NCBI GenBank assembly: GCA_900770215.1
Contig: CAAGJW010000039.1
Location: 1-45,160 of the forward strand
Length of the DNA: 45,160 nucleotides
DNA from: Bacteroidales bacterium
Lineage (GTDB): Bacteria; Bacteroidota; Bacteroidia; Bacteroidales; Muribaculaceae
Direction of reading: 5' to 3'
Each line of letters begins with the position of its first letter. Position 1 is the stretch's first letter. The notes beneath the pieces are model-generated. The model ran no database searches. It saw only the letters and a program-made list of their open reading frames with translations, and was not told where the DNA came from. This document shows positions 8,041 to 16,430 of this stretch, piece by piece. A program made the translations under genes and the position numbers.

Positions 8041-8740
8041 TCACATGCAGGGTGCGGCCCTTGTGGCCGTCGGCGCCCACCCAGGCAAGCCCCGTTAGGT
8101 GGCGGCAGTATAATGGAATGGCGGAGGAGCTTTGCCCTTAGGCAAATGTGTCCTTGGCAAATAAATTGCCACCGGTGGCGGCAGACGCGATATATCGCGT
8201 CCCTACCACTTTGATACACACGCTTTGCGTGGGGCACGGACGGCCACAAGGGCCGCACCCTGCCATTTGTCGACAGACGGGCCGCCTAATGGCGGTTGTC
8301 GCAGTTTGGCTGTTGTGGTACGTTGCATGTGCATTCAGCGTTTTTTGGTGGTTGAAAGTTTTCGGCGGTGGGCGGCGGTTTGAGCCCGTGAAATGGGCGG
8401 CAGAGCGACGGGCAGGCGGTGGAGCGCGGCATGGTGGAGACGTGGCTAAAAAGCCCGCATAGCGGGCGACAGCATTTAGGCAGGCGGTGGAGCGAGCGAC
8501 AGCGAGCGAAACCCCTGCATAGCAGCCCTCCCCACTCAGGCAAGCCCCGTAGGGGTGGCAGAGCTATCACCCACCTTCAGTGTAATGCCCAGCGGGGTGT
8601 GGCAGCAACGTTCTGCCGCCACCTGACGGGGCTTGCCAGCGTGAATGATGCTGGTTTACAGGGGTTGCGCTCGCCCTGTGGGCTCGCTTTACCACCTGCC
8701 TAAAAGCTGCCGCTCCTAGCGGAGCTTGGCGGATGGGGGG
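8041..8740. repeat. Palindrome-rich non-coding repeat block
   Basis: The gap between the terminator and the radical SAM gene has no convincing gene but is dense in repeats. A perfect 25-bp inverted repeat joins 8047-8071 and 8239-8263. An 18-bp perfect palindrome with core GCGATATATCGC lies at 8184-8201. A roughly 30-bp motif containing GGCAAGCCCCGT occurs at 8078-8108 and 8533-8561 and inverted at 8613-8643. Arms 8475-8519 and 8657-8704 are inverted copies of each other, so 8475-8704 is one long imperfect palindrome. A smaller hairpin pairs 8453-8458 with 8462-8467. This looks like a composite of dispersed intergenic repeats, possibly a MITE-like element or structured RNA. No transposase is nearby. 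Confidence 0.75.
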
Positions 8741-8799
8741 CGTTGCGGTTGCAGGTGAACAATGCGGTGCTGCCGGCGGCATTGCGTGAGCGCTGCTGG

Positions 8800-9579
8800 T
8801 CAGCCGTTGGCCTGCACCTTGATGCCGGCGGCCTCGATGCGGGCCTTGATGGCGTCGAGCTCCTGGGGCGTCACCTTCTCGAGGTTTTTCTCGGGGGTGG
8901 CGCGGTCGATGGCGTAGATCATGACCTCGCGGGGCTGGATGATCTTGTAGGCCTCGATGAGGGCATCGATTTCTTCGGTGGTGGTGTTGTCAAATTTTAC
9001 CCCGTTGTGCTCGCCGCGCAGCAGGCACGTCTGCACGATGCACTGGCCGTTGTAGTCCTTGAGGTCGTCGATCACGCCCTCGGGCAGGCACCCTGGGTTG
9101 AGCGGCTGGTTGATGGCGCGCATGGTGTGGGCAATGGCCGAGTCGAGCTTGAGGATGTTGTTGTCGACGGTGAGCAGGGCCTCTTTCACTGCGGGCTTGG
9201 CGGCCATGGTGGCATTGCTGAGCACGCTCACCTTGGCGCTGGGGAAGTACTGGTTGCGCAGGTTGAGGGTGTCGTGAATGATGCCCTTGAACTCGGGGTG
9301 CAGCGTGGGCTCGCCGTTGCCGCTGAAGGTGATGACATCGAGGCCGCTGCCGGCTTCCTTCATCTCGGCGAGCTTCTTTTTCAAGGCCCGTTTCACTGCG
9401 GCGCGGCTGGGCACGCCGTCGCGGCCCTGGCCCTGTGCGTTCCAGCCGGCCTCGCAATACACGCAGTCGAACGAGCATATCTTGCCGTCGTTGGGCATGA
9501 GGTTGATACCGAGAGAAATGCCCAGCCGGCGACTGTGGATGGGGCCGTATACTGTGCTGTGGAATAATACCGTTTGCAT
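8800..9579 (-). CDS. Radical SAM protein
   Basis: A 259-residue radical S-adenosylmethionine enzyme. The CxxxCxxC cluster motif is C35, C39 and C42 (CSFDCVYC). A GNGEPTLHPEF segment around residues 91-101 matches the SAM-binding strand. The fold and RRLGISLGIN near residues 17-26 recall the COG0731-type, wybutosine-synthesis-like (TYW1/Mob-like) Fe-S oxidoreductases, which are widespread in anaerobes with mostly unknown substrates. It contains no second cluster motif or SPASM domain. The start ATG precedes MQTVLFHSTVYGP, the usual N-terminus of the group. The GT4 gene ends 57 bp upstream in the same direction, so they may share a transcript. The specific reaction is unknown. Confidence 0.85.
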   Translation of the reverse strand: MQTVLFHSTVYGPIHSRRLGISLGINLMPNDGKICSFDCVYCEAGWNAQGQGRDGVPSRAAVKRALKKKLAEMKEAGSGLDVITFSGNGEPTLHPEFKGIIHDTLNLRNQYFPSAKVSVLSNATMAAKPAVKEALLTVDNNILKLDSAIAHTMRAINQPLNPGCLPEGVIDDLKDYNGQCIVQTCLLRGEHNGVKFDNTTTEEIDALIEAYKIIQPREVMIYAIDRATPEKNLEKVTPQELDAIKARIEAAGIKVQANG

Positions 9580-9636
9580 GATGATGATGAGTTATATATA
9601 TATATTATGTGTGTGTCGATAAAATGCGCAATCCTT

Positions 9637-10887
9637 CTATTGCTGGCCGTGAAGCAGGCTCTCGAAGAGGGCGATATACTGGCTGGCCACGGCCGGGGCG
9701 GCAAACTTGCGCTCCACCTCGTGGTGCAGCGCCTCGCGGCTCACGGGCAGTGCGGCAGCCCACTCGAGGCCCTGGGCCAGGCTCTCGGGGCTCTTGTAGC
9801 TGGCGATGTAGCCGCTCTTGAGGTGGTCGACGATGTCGGCCTGTCCGCCCTTGCCATAGGTGACGGGGATGCAGCCGCTGGCCTGGCCCTCGATGAGGGT
9901 GCCGGGCAGGGTCTCGTAGAGCGAGGTCGAGAGCACGATGTCGCTGTGGCGGTAGAGCTGGCTCAGCATGTCGCGCGATGTCACCTGCCCCACATAGGTG
10001 TGGGGCAGGGCCAGCTGGTCGAGCAGCGACTCGCGGGCGATACCGCCGTAGAGCAGCAGGTGCAGCTGGCGGGCCAGTGCGGGCTTGTGGCTGGCAATGT
10101 GCTGCGTGGCGGCGATGAGCTGGTCGAAGCCTTTCACCGCCTCGTCGAGGCGGCGGGCGCCCATGATGACCACCCGCCGGCCGGCTGGCAGGTCGAGGTA
10201 GCCCTCGCTGGGCAGGCGATGATAGTCGAAGTCGGCCACGGGGAAGGCATTGGGTATCACGCTCACTTGGCTGCCGGCCATGAGCGAGCTGCGGCGGCAC
10301 ACGTCGGCGAGCCAGTGGCTCACGGCCACAAAGTGGATGGGCACGCGGCTGTAGAGCTTGGCCTTGCGGCGCTGGGTGCGGGTCGACAGGTCGCGGCCCT
10401 TGGTGCCCAGCAGGGGGCAGGCCTGGCAGGTGTCCTGATACTTGCGGCAGTCGTAGGCATGGTGGCACACGCCGGTGGCGTTCCACATGTCGTGCATGAC
10501 CCACACGATGGGCTTGCCCAGCTTGTGGATGCGCTCGATGCCCTTGAGCGAGAGGGTGCCCTGGTTCACCCAGGCCAGCACTACCACGTCGGCCTCGCGC
10601 ACCCAGGGGTGCTGGCTGGCGTCGACGCCGTGGGTGCAGGTGTCGACTTGAAACAGCGTGCTGCGGTTGAAGCCGTTGTGCAGATAGATGCCCAGGCGCT
10701 CGAGCAGGAAATTTTTCTTGTTGCTCAGCGCGTCGCCCATGGGCTGGGCATAGACGTCGATGTCCTGGCGGTCGACGACCAGCATGCGGGCATCGATGCC
10801 GGCCTGGCGCAGGGCGTGCACCAGCCTGAGCGAGACCACTGCGGCTCCGCCGGCCGTGTCGCTGCGATTGATGATGACCACATTCAT
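9637..10887 (-). CDS. Glycosyltransferase family 4 protein
   Basis: A 416-residue GT-B glycosyltransferase that would transfer a sugar from a nucleotide donor onto a cell-surface glycan. MNVVIINRSDTAGGAAVVSL is the N-terminal strand-loop of this subfamily. A mid-protein domain linker precedes the donor-binding half, where ETLPGTLIEGQASGCIP carries the conserved EX7E-type region. The ATG at 10887 fits the family start; a GTG at 10896 would overlap the stop of the upstream gene as GTGA. Either start implies translational coupling with the 171-residue conserved protein encoded just upstream. Donor and acceptor are unknown. Confidence 0.88.
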   Translation of the reverse strand: MNVVIINRSDTAGGAAVVSLRLVHALRQAGIDARMLVVDRQDIDVYAQPMGDALSNKKNFLLERLGIYLHNGFNRSTLFQVDTCTHGVDASQHPWVREADVVVLAWVNQGTLSLKGIERIHKLGKPIVWVMHDMWNATGVCHHAYDCRKYQDTCQACPLLGTKGRDLSTRTQRRKAKLYSRVPIHFVAVSHWLADVCRRSSLMAGSQVSVIPNAFPVADFDYHRLPSEGYLDLPAGRRVVIMGARRLDEAVKGFDQLIAATQHIASHKPALARQLHLLLYGGIARESLLDQLALPHTYVGQVTSRDMLSQLYRHSDIVLSTSLYETLPGTLIEGQASGCIPVTYGKGGQADIVDHLKSGYIASYKSPESLAQGLEWAAALPVSREALHHEVERKFAAPAVASQYIALFESLLHGQQ

Positions 10888-10892
10888 ATGAC

Positions 10893-11408
10893 TCACAGTA
10901 TTGAGAGCTCGTGCAAGATGTCGTTGATCTCGCTGCGAGTGAAGCTGCGATGCTCCTTGAGCAGCGCCACCATCTCGTCGATGGCCTTGCGTATCTCGGC
11001 GTTGGAAAACACCTTCACCAGGTGGGAGAAATATTTTTCAAAGACGGGCTCCACCTCGTCGCGCTCGAGCTGGCACAGCTCCTTGCCTTCCTCGGCCACG
11101 GCGTCGAGCAGGGCGTCCTTGCTCTTGCGGTCGACCGTGCCGTGGTCGAGCAGCATCTTGCGGCACACGGTGTCGGCAATGATGAGGCCCATCGATATTT
11201 GATAGTGGGAGTAGATGCACTGCCACGACTGCTTGGCATTGATGCGGGGGTTGCCGCTGAAGAAAAACTCGGGGGTGAACTGGATGCAGTCGAGGCCGTC
11301 GGCATCGAGGGTGACGCCGGTGTACAAGTCGGAGGCGTCAAATATCGACAGCCCAATGGTCATGCCAGCCACTCCGTAGCATTTATCGTCTTCGTTTCGA
11401 TATCTCAT
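10893..11408 (-). CDS. Conserved hypothetical protein coupled to GT4
   Basis: The 171-residue protein is not recognised. No signal peptide or membrane segment is seen. It begins MRYRNEDDKCYGVAGMTIGL, contains a central FTPEFFFSGNPRINAKQSW segment rich in aromatic residues, and ends in a helical, charged region (about 110-171). It looks cytoplasmic and alpha-helical in its second half. The stop codon lies within a few bases of the downstream GT4 start, so the two are translationally coupled, suggesting a role linked to glycan synthesis or a shared expression signal. RNase HI is encoded 53 bp upstream in the same direction. Confidence 0.8.
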   Translation of the reverse strand: MRYRNEDDKCYGVAGMTIGLSIFDASDLYTGVTLDADGLDCIQFTPEFFFSGNPRINAKQSWQCIYSHYQISMGLIIADTVCRKMLLDHGTVDRKSKDALLDAVAEEGKELCQLERDEVEPVFEKYFSHLVKVFSNAEIRKAIDEMVALLKEHRSFTRSEINDILHELSIL

Positions 11409-11461
11409 CTTTTTTCAACAATGTGTAATTTCACTTGAGGTGCAAAAATTGTGCCTGCCGG

Positions 11462-12106
11462 TCACTTGCGTCCGAAATCGGCAGGACACTCGCCCCACTT
11501 GTCAGTTTGCCACTTGATCACAAAGTTCTTGTAGTCGTGGGTTTGCAGCCAGCGCTCGGCGCGTGCGATGATTTCAAAGAGCTTCTCGTTGCGGCCGGTG
11601 CGTGCCAGCTTGGTGTTGCAATGCTTGTTTTTCACCCACAGCAGGGCGTTGCGGCTGTCGGTGTACACGGCGGTCATGGTCTTGCCCTGGTTGTTGAGCC
11701 AGGCCAGGGCGTGCACGATGGCCAGGAACTCGGCCACGTTGTTGGTGCCGTCGGGGTAGGGGCCCTGGCGAAAGAGCTCCTTGCCCGAGAAGATGTCGAC
11801 GCCGCGATACTCCATGAGCCCCGGGTTGCCGCTGCAGGCGCCGTCGACGGCCACGCTGCCGGGATAGATCTCGGGGATGGCGGCATAGTTGACGGCTGTG
11901 GTGGTGGGGGCGCTGGCGATGGCCCTGATGAGGGCGGCATCGTCGTCGCCGTTGTTGCGGAAGGCAATGATGGCCTCCTCGCGGGTGTTGAACGACTTGT
12001 AGCGGGCGTGGGGCACGTGCTCCACGCGCTGCCTGCACTCGTCCCAAGTCTCGCATATTCCAGGCTCGGTGCCTTCCCACACGACATACCACTTGCGTTT
12101 AGCCAT
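11462..12106 (-). CDS. rnhA: Ribonuclease HI with N-terminal hybrid-binding domain
   Basis: The 214-residue enzyme cuts the RNA strand of RNA-DNA hybrids, removing primers and R-loops. Residues 1-55 form a small hybrid-binding domain like that of eukaryotic RNase H1 (WYVVWEGTEPGICETWDEC). The catalytic RNase H fold follows with the four acidic residues D88 (AVDGACSGNPG), E126 (NNVAEF), D150 (YTDSRNA) and D210 (CPADFGRK). Length and two-domain layout match Bacteroidales RNase H proteins. A TAACTTTG element on the minus strand (12152-12159) is a likely promoter, overlapping the promoter region of the divergent shikimate kinase gene. Confidence 0.94.
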   Translation of the reverse strand: MAKRKWYVVWEGTEPGICETWDECRQRVEHVPHARYKSFNTREEAIIAFRNNGDDDAALIRAIASAPTTTAVNYAAIPEIYPGSVAVDGACSGNPGLMEYRGVDIFSGKELFRQGPYPDGTNNVAEFLAIVHALAWLNNQGKTMTAVYTDSRNALLWVKNKHCNTKLARTGRNEKLFEIIARAERWLQTHDYKNFVIKWQTDKWGECPADFGRK

Positions 12107-12151
12107 AACTATTGATAATGCTCTTGTTGTCGATTTCGGTTAGTAATTCTA

Positions 12152-12179
12152 CAAAGTTACGATATTTTGCTTACATTTG
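12152..12179. promoter_or_regulatory. Divergent promoter elements for rnhA and aroK
   Basis: A minus-strand TAACTTTG (12152-12159) faces rnhA, and a plus-strand TACATTTG (12172-12179) faces aroK, only 12 bp apart. Neither has a good TTTG element at the expected distance, so both calls rest on the -7 motif and position. Confidence 0.45.
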
Positions 12180-12202
12180 CTCCCTGCAAGCGAAAAAACT
12201 GG

Positions 12203-12745
12203 ATGACTACAATATTTCTTATAGGATACATGGGTTGTGGCAAGACCACGCTTGGGGCTGCGCTGGCTGCCGAGCTGGGTGTGCCCTTTGTCGACCTCGA
12301 CGACTACATCGAGGAGCGGTGCGAGGCCTCGATATCGCTCATCTTCAAGCAACGCGGCGAGCGAGGCTTCCGCGAGATCGAGCGCCGTGCGCTTGTCGAG
12401 GTGGCCGCCACGGGCGCGGGCAGCGTCGTGGCTTGCGGCGGCGGCACGCCCACCTGGGAAGACAACATGGAGCTCATGAACCGCACGGGCCTCACGATAT
12501 GGCTCACGACCAGCGCCGAGCGCATTGCCGCTCGCCTGGCCCTGCCCGAGCAGAAGTGCAAGCGTCCGCTCATTGCCACGATGCAGGATGACGAAATCTT
12601 GCGCTATGTGAAGGAAAACCTGGAGCGGCGTGAGCCCTGCTACAGCCAGGCGCAGCTGCGCTTTGACTCCACCTGCATCGAGACGGCGCAGCAGACGGTG
12701 GCCACGGCCCGAGAGCTGGCGGCCTTGCTGCGCAGTGTGCTATAG
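12203..12745 (+). CDS. aroK: Shikimate kinase
   Basis: The 180-residue cytoplasmic enzyme phosphorylates shikimate to shikimate 3-phosphate, the fifth step of the chorismate pathway. MTTIFLIGYMGCGKTT holds the Walker A P-loop (G8 to T15). D31 and D33 (VDLDDYIEE) are the magnesium and shikimate-binding acids, and CGGGTP is the substrate-binding glycine motif. A longer reading from 12167 adds residues without family similarity and starts in the promoter, so the ATG at 12203 is chosen. Its stop overlaps by 6 bp the end of the convergent epimerase gene. Confidence 0.95.
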   Translation: MTTIFLIGYMGCGKTTLGAALAAELGVPFVDLDDYIEERCEASISLIFKQRGERGFREIERRALVEVAATGAGSVVACGGGTPTWEDNMELMNRTGLTIWLTTSAERIAARLALPEQKCKRPLIATMQDDEILRYVKENLERREPCYSQAQLRFDSTCIETAQQTVATARELAALLRSVL

Positions 12746-13756
12746 CCAGCCGGCCTGCTTGTACCAGGCGATGGTCTCGTGCAGGCCTCGCTCGAGATCG
12801 TATTGCGGGGTGAAGCCCAGGTCGCTCTTGGTGAGCGAGGTGTCGCACATCCAGTTGCGCTGTTTCAAGATGTTGTACTTGTCGTTGTTGAGTGGCGTGC
12901 CGTTGCCAGTGAACTGGGTGTAGAGGCTGCCCAAGAAGCAGATGACGCGCAGCAGCCACAGCGGGCAGGTGATGGGTATCACCAGCTTCTTGTGCAGCTC
13001 GCGCAGCACGATGCGGCGAAATTGCTGCTGGCTATAGGCGCGGTCCTCGCTCAGGAAGTAGACGCGCCGCTTGGGGCCGGCCTCGAGCGCCTTGATCACG
13101 GCTGTAGCCAGGTCCTTGACATAGATGAAGGTGAGCATCTGCTTCTTGAAGCCCACGCTGAAGTCGAAGCCGCGCTTTATGGTCTTCATCATCAAGTAGT
13201 AGTCGCGCTCGTGGGGCCCGTACACGCCCGTGCAGCGGAAGATGGTGTAGGGGAAGTCGGGGTTGAAGGTGGTGAGGTAGTTCTCGGCCTTGGCCTTCGA
13301 CATGCCGTATTGGGTGTTGGGCACAGCCTCGTCGGTGGGCTTGAAGGGGGTGTAGTTTTTCTCGTCGCCGGCTCCCATCACGCTCAGGCTGCTCATGAGC
13401 AGGAACGTCTCGGGCTCGGCCTTGAGGCGCTTGAGGGTGTCGACCATGATTTTCAGGTAGCCGTAGTTCACGCGCTCAAAGGTCTGGTAGTTGGGTGCCT
13501 TGGTGGCTCCCAGGTTGTGCACCACATAGTGCCACTTGCCGCCCATCTCGCCTATGGCGGCTTGCAATGCGGCCTCGACCTGCTCGGGATGGCCGAAGTC
13601 GAGCTCGATGAAGTGGATGCGCTCGTCGCGCAGAAACTCGCGGCTTGTGGAGTGGCGCACTGCCGCCCAGGTCTCGTAGCCGTGTTTCAGCGCCTCGGCC
13701 ACGATGAAGCCGCCTATGAAGCCGCCGGCTCCGGTTACCAGTATTCTCTTTGCCAT
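12740..13756 (-). CDS. NAD(P)-dependent epimerase/dehydratase (extended SDR)
   Basis: A 338-residue sugar-nucleotide-type short-chain dehydrogenase. The Rossmann motif GAGGFIG lies at residues 9-15, and the catalytic set is visible as LLMSSLSVMG (Ser) and QYGMSKAKAE (YxxxK). Substrate is not evident; such enzymes usually epimerise or reduce nucleotide sugars, though some act on lipids. The ATG at 13756 gives MAKRILVTGAGG, whereas a TTG twelve bases upstream would overlap the previous gene. It starts 4 bp after the GT9 gene's stop and is last in the DUF4254-GT9-epimerase operon. It converges on aroK with overlapping stops. Confidence 0.9.
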   Translation of the reverse strand: MAKRILVTGAGGFIGGFIVAEALKHGYETWAAVRHSTSREFLRDERIHFIELDFGHPEQVEAALQAAIGEMGGKWHYVVHNLGATKAPNYQTFERVNYGYLKIMVDTLKRLKAEPETFLLMSSLSVMGAGDEKNYTPFKPTDEAVPNTQYGMSKAKAENYLTTFNPDFPYTIFRCTGVYGPHERDYYLMMKTIKRGFDFSVGFKKQMLTFIYVKDLATAVIKALEAGPKRRVYFLSEDRAYSQQQFRRIVLRELHKKLVIPITCPLWLLRVICFLGSLYTQFTGNGTPLNNDKYNILKQRNWMCDTSLTKSDLGFTPQYDLERGLHETIAWYKQAGWL

Positions 13757-13760
13757 GATG

Positions 13761-14807
13761 CTATGCAATGATTTGTTTTATCTTTTCTACAATGGTTTCG
13801 GGCTTGATGCCCGTCATGCAGCGGTAGTCGCCATACTTGCAGCGCCGCTGCCCGAATACCGAGCACGGCCTGCAGTCGAGCTCGAGCTGCACGGCGCTCG
13901 CGAGGGGCTGGCGCCAGCCCATGAAGCCGCAGTAGGGGTGGGTGGCGCCCCATATCGAGACCACGGGGGTGCCTGTGAGCGCAGCCATGTGCATGTTGGC
14001 CGAGTCCATCGACACCATCACGTCGCAGGCTGCCATGAGGGCAAACTCGTCGGCAAAGTTGTGCTTGAGCTCGGCGATCGACATGGTGTGGGGGTACTTG
14101 ACGGCCAGGCGGTGCAGTGCCTGCTTCTCCTGGCGGCCGCCGCCGAAGAGGAATATCCTCACGCCGGGCCAGGCGGCCACCTGCCCTATGACTTGCTCGA
14201 GCAGGGGCATGGGGTAGACCTTGCCCTCATGTTGCGAGAAGGGGGCAAAGGCTATCCAGCGCTCGCCGGCGTCGCGGGCCGGCAGCAGGGGGCTCTTGAC
14301 ATGGGCAAAACCCTCGAAGCGCTCGGTGTAGTTGAAGCCCAGCCTATTGAACACGGCCACATAGCGGTCGTGCGACGTGGTGAGCTGGCGGTGCAGCCGG
14401 CCCTTGCACAGGGCGCGCTTCTCGCGGCGGCCCTTGTCGATGCGAGCCACTGCGATGCCGTGCAGGCGCATCGAGGCATCGATGGCCCAGGAGCGCAACA
14501 CGTCGTGCAAGTCGGCCACGGCATCGATGTGGTACTGGTTGCGCAGCTCGGCGGCAAGCCTGAGCATGCCGGCGAGGCCCTTGTAGTCGGTAGTGAGCTC
14601 GGCATCGACGACCACCAGGTTGGCCGGCCGCTCGATGAGCATGCCGGCTGGCCAGGGGCGGGTGAGCATGACAAAGCGCGTGTGGGGGTAGGCCAGGCAC
14701 ATCGAGTAGAGCACTGGTATGGCTATGGCCACGTCGCCCAGCGCCGAGAACCGTATCACCAGCACGTTGCGAGGCAAGCCGCCGTTGTCGACATTATTTT
14801 TTGCCAT
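13761..14807 (-). CDS. Glycosyltransferase family 9 (heptosyltransferase-like)
   Basis: The 348-residue GT-B enzyme resembles ADP-heptose:LPS heptosyltransferases, which extend the lipopolysaccharide inner core on the cytoplasmic face. NVLVIRFSALGDVAIAIPVL near residues 14-33 is the family N-terminal motif, and the donor-site segment SMDSANMHMAALTGTPVVS lies in the C-terminal half. A cysteine-rich CRPCSVFGQRRCKYGDYRC stretch near the C-terminus is typical of Bacteroidales members. Its first codons overlap the end of the DUF4254 gene by 14 bp, and the epimerase follows after 4 bp, so the three are translationally linked and likely make part of a surface glycan. Confidence 0.9.
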   Translation of the reverse strand: MAKNNVDNGGLPRNVLVIRFSALGDVAIAIPVLYSMCLAYPHTRFVMLTRPWPAGMLIERPANLVVVDAELTTDYKGLAGMLRLAAELRNQYHIDAVADLHDVLRSWAIDASMRLHGIAVARIDKGRREKRALCKGRLHRQLTTSHDRYVAVFNRLGFNYTERFEGFAHVKSPLLPARDAGERWIAFAPFSQHEGKVYPMPLLEQVIGQVAAWPGVRIFLFGGGRQEKQALHRLAVKYPHTMSIAELKHNFADEFALMAACDVMVSMDSANMHMAALTGTPVVSIWGATHPYCGFMGWRQPLASAVQLELDCRPCSVFGQRRCKYGDYRCMTGIKPETIVEKIKQIIA

Positions 14808-15399
14808 AGAGCACGGGGTTGGTGGCCGGGTCGTTGTACATCTTCATTTGGCGATACACCTTCATGTACTTGCGGCCAGCGGCGATGTCGTCGAGCAGCT
14901 GGGCGATGGCCGTCGAGAGGTCGGCACGCTGCTCAAGCAGCACGTCGAGCTTGGCCTTGCAGCGGGCGCGGTGCTCGGGCGTGGCGTCGGGGCGTGAGAC
15001 CTGCTCCTGCATGTGATAGATTTTGAGTGCCAGTATCGACAGGCGGTCGATGGCCCAGGCCGGGCTCTCGGTGTTGATAGTGGCCTGCGGCAGGGGCTCG
15101 ACGCTGGCAAAGCGCGAGCGGAAGTAGCTGTCGATTTTCTCAACGAGGTCGGTGCGGTCCTGGTTGCTCTTGTCGATGCGGCGCTTCAGGGCCAGCGCTG
15201 CCACGGGGTCGATGGCCGGGTCGCGAATGATGTCCTCCAGGTGCCACTGCACGGCGTCGATCCAAGCCTTGGCACACAGGTCGTGCTCGATGGTGCCTTC
15301 CTCATAGGGGTTGTGGAGCGGGGCGTCGACATCGTCGGTGGCGTGGTAGCGCACTACCGTGTCGTTGAATATCTTGTTGCAAGTGTCTATAAATGTCAT
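14794..15399 (-). CDS. DUF4254 protein
   Basis: This 201-residue, mostly helical cytoplasmic protein matches the DUF4254 family, known in Bacteroidota and typically beside GT9 or other LPS glycosyltransferases; its function is unproven. Visible features are HNPYEEGTIEHDLCAKAWID near residues 28-47 and NQDRTDLVEKID near 100, with no signal peptide or membrane segment. Its end overlaps the GT9 start by 14 bp. A near-perfect promoter (TTTG, 20 bp, TACCTTTG) lies just upstream, making it the first gene of the glycan operon. A role as partner or regulator of the glycosyltransferase is an inference from context only. Confidence 0.85.
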   Translation of the reverse strand: MTFIDTCNKIFNDTVVRYHATDDVDAPLHNPYEEGTIEHDLCAKAWIDAVQWHLEDIIRDPAIDPVAALALKRRIDKSNQDRTDLVEKIDSYFRSRFASVEPLPQATINTESPAWAIDRLSILALKIYHMQEQVSRPDATPEHRARCKAKLDVLLEQRADLSTAIAQLLDDIAAGRKYMKVYRQMKMYNDPATNPVLYGKK

Positions 15400-15422
15400 G
15401 ATTTCATCGTTTGGAAGTGGTG

Positions 15423-15454
15423 CAAAGGTACATTAAATTGCCCGCAATATCAAA
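15423..15454 (-). promoter_or_regulatory. Promoter of the DUF4254-GT9-epimerase operon
   Basis: On the minus strand TTTG (15451-15454), a 20-bp spacer and TACCTTTG (15423-15430) followed by CACC match the Bacteroidota consensus. Transcription should start near 15416, about 17 bases before the ATG. Confidence 0.85.
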
Positions 15455-15470
15455 AAAAGCATTAACTTTG
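15438..15470 (+). promoter_or_regulatory. Promoter of the serine acetyltransferase gene
   Basis: TAACTTTG at 15463-15470 followed by CA is a good -7 element. A TTGC at 15438-15441 lies 21 bp upstream as a weak -33. The element spans the -33 of the opposing operon promoter, so the two cannot easily be occupied together. Confidence 0.65.
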
Positions 15471-15497
15471 CATCGTTCTTTAAAGATGGTTGCAATC

Positions 15498-16412
15498 ATG
15501 GGTGACAACACTTATATCAACGAGGCCGAGCTCAAGGCCACGGTGCACGAGCTGGCCAACGTCTCCACCACACAGCGCATGTGCCACATGCGTTTCGGCA
15601 GCGAGCCGCTGCCCAGTCAGGACATGATAAAGCAGATTGTCGCCGTGTGTCGCGAGTTGCTTTTCCCCGGCTTTTTTGGCAGCGACAATGTGAACAGCTA
15701 CAACTTGGAGTATGTGATAGGCTTGCAGTGCGAGCGTCTCAAGGCCATGCTCGAGTCGCAGGTGGCGGCTGGTCTGTGCTTTGACCTGCCCTGCGACAAG
15801 GCCGACCTGAGCGGCATCTATACCCGTGCCGAGGTCATCACCCGGCGCTTCATCAACAGCCTGCCCGCGTTGCGCGATGTGCTGCACGACGACGTCGAGG
15901 CCATCTACAACGGCGACCCGGCTGCCACGAGCTACGAGGAGGTGATATACTGCTACCCGTCGGTCAAAGCCATCACCAACTACCGGCTGGCCCATGAGTT
16001 CATGACCGCCGGGGTGCCCATCATTCCGCGCATGATGACCGAGCTGGCCCACAACGAGACGGGCATCGACATCCACCCGGGCGCCAGCATAGGGCGCCAC
16101 TTTGCCATCGACCACGGCACGGGCGTGGTGATAGGGGCCACCACCATCATAGGCGACAACGTGAAGCTGTACCAGGGCGTGACGCTGGGTGCGCGCAGTT
16201 TTGCCCTCGACGAGAGCGGCAATCCCGTGAAGGGCGTGCCCCGGCACCCCATCATAGGCAACAACGTGATTATCTACAGCAACGCCACCATACTGGGCCG
16301 CATCCACGTGGGCGACAATGCCGTGGTGGGCGGCAACATATGGGTCACCACCGACGTGGCTCCAGGCGAGCACCGCGTGCAGGCCAAGCCCAGCAATGTC
16401 GCAAATAGGTAA
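15498..16412 (+). CDS. cysE: Serine O-acetyltransferase (EpsC/CysE type)
   Basis: The 304-residue enzyme acetylates L-serine with acetyl-CoA to O-acetylserine, the precursor of cysteine. The N-terminal helical domain (about 1-180) precedes a left-handed beta-helix made of hexapeptide repeats (GASIGRHFAIDHGTGVVIGA, then GDNVKLYQGVTLGA), with the catalytic histidines in the DIHPGA and IDHGTG segments. The long N-terminal part is typical of the EpsC-like Bacteroidota group. ATG codons at 15486 and 15498 are both possible; the later one gives MGDNTYINEAEL. No cysteine synthase gene is adjacent. A role in supplying acetylserine elsewhere is possible. Confidence 0.92.
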   Translation: MGDNTYINEAELKATVHELANVSTTQRMCHMRFGSEPLPSQDMIKQIVAVCRELLFPGFFGSDNVNSYNLEYVIGLQCERLKAMLESQVAAGLCFDLPCDKADLSGIYTRAEVITRRFINSLPALRDVLHDDVEAIYNGDPAATSYEEVIYCYPSVKAITNYRLAHEFMTAGVPIIPRMMTELAHNETGIDIHPGASIGRHFAIDHGTGVVIGATTIIGDNVKLYQGVTLGARSFALDESGNPVKGVPRHPIIGNNVIIYSNATILGRIHVGDNAVVGGNIWVTTDVAPGEHRVQAKPSNVANR

Positions 16413-16430
16413 AAAGAGTGCACTTTTCTT

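Noticed and set aside
8041..8740. CRISPR array or small protein genes in the repeat block
   Set aside because: The repeats are few, inverted and of different lengths without regular spacers, and the short open frames have no signal of coding or family similarity.
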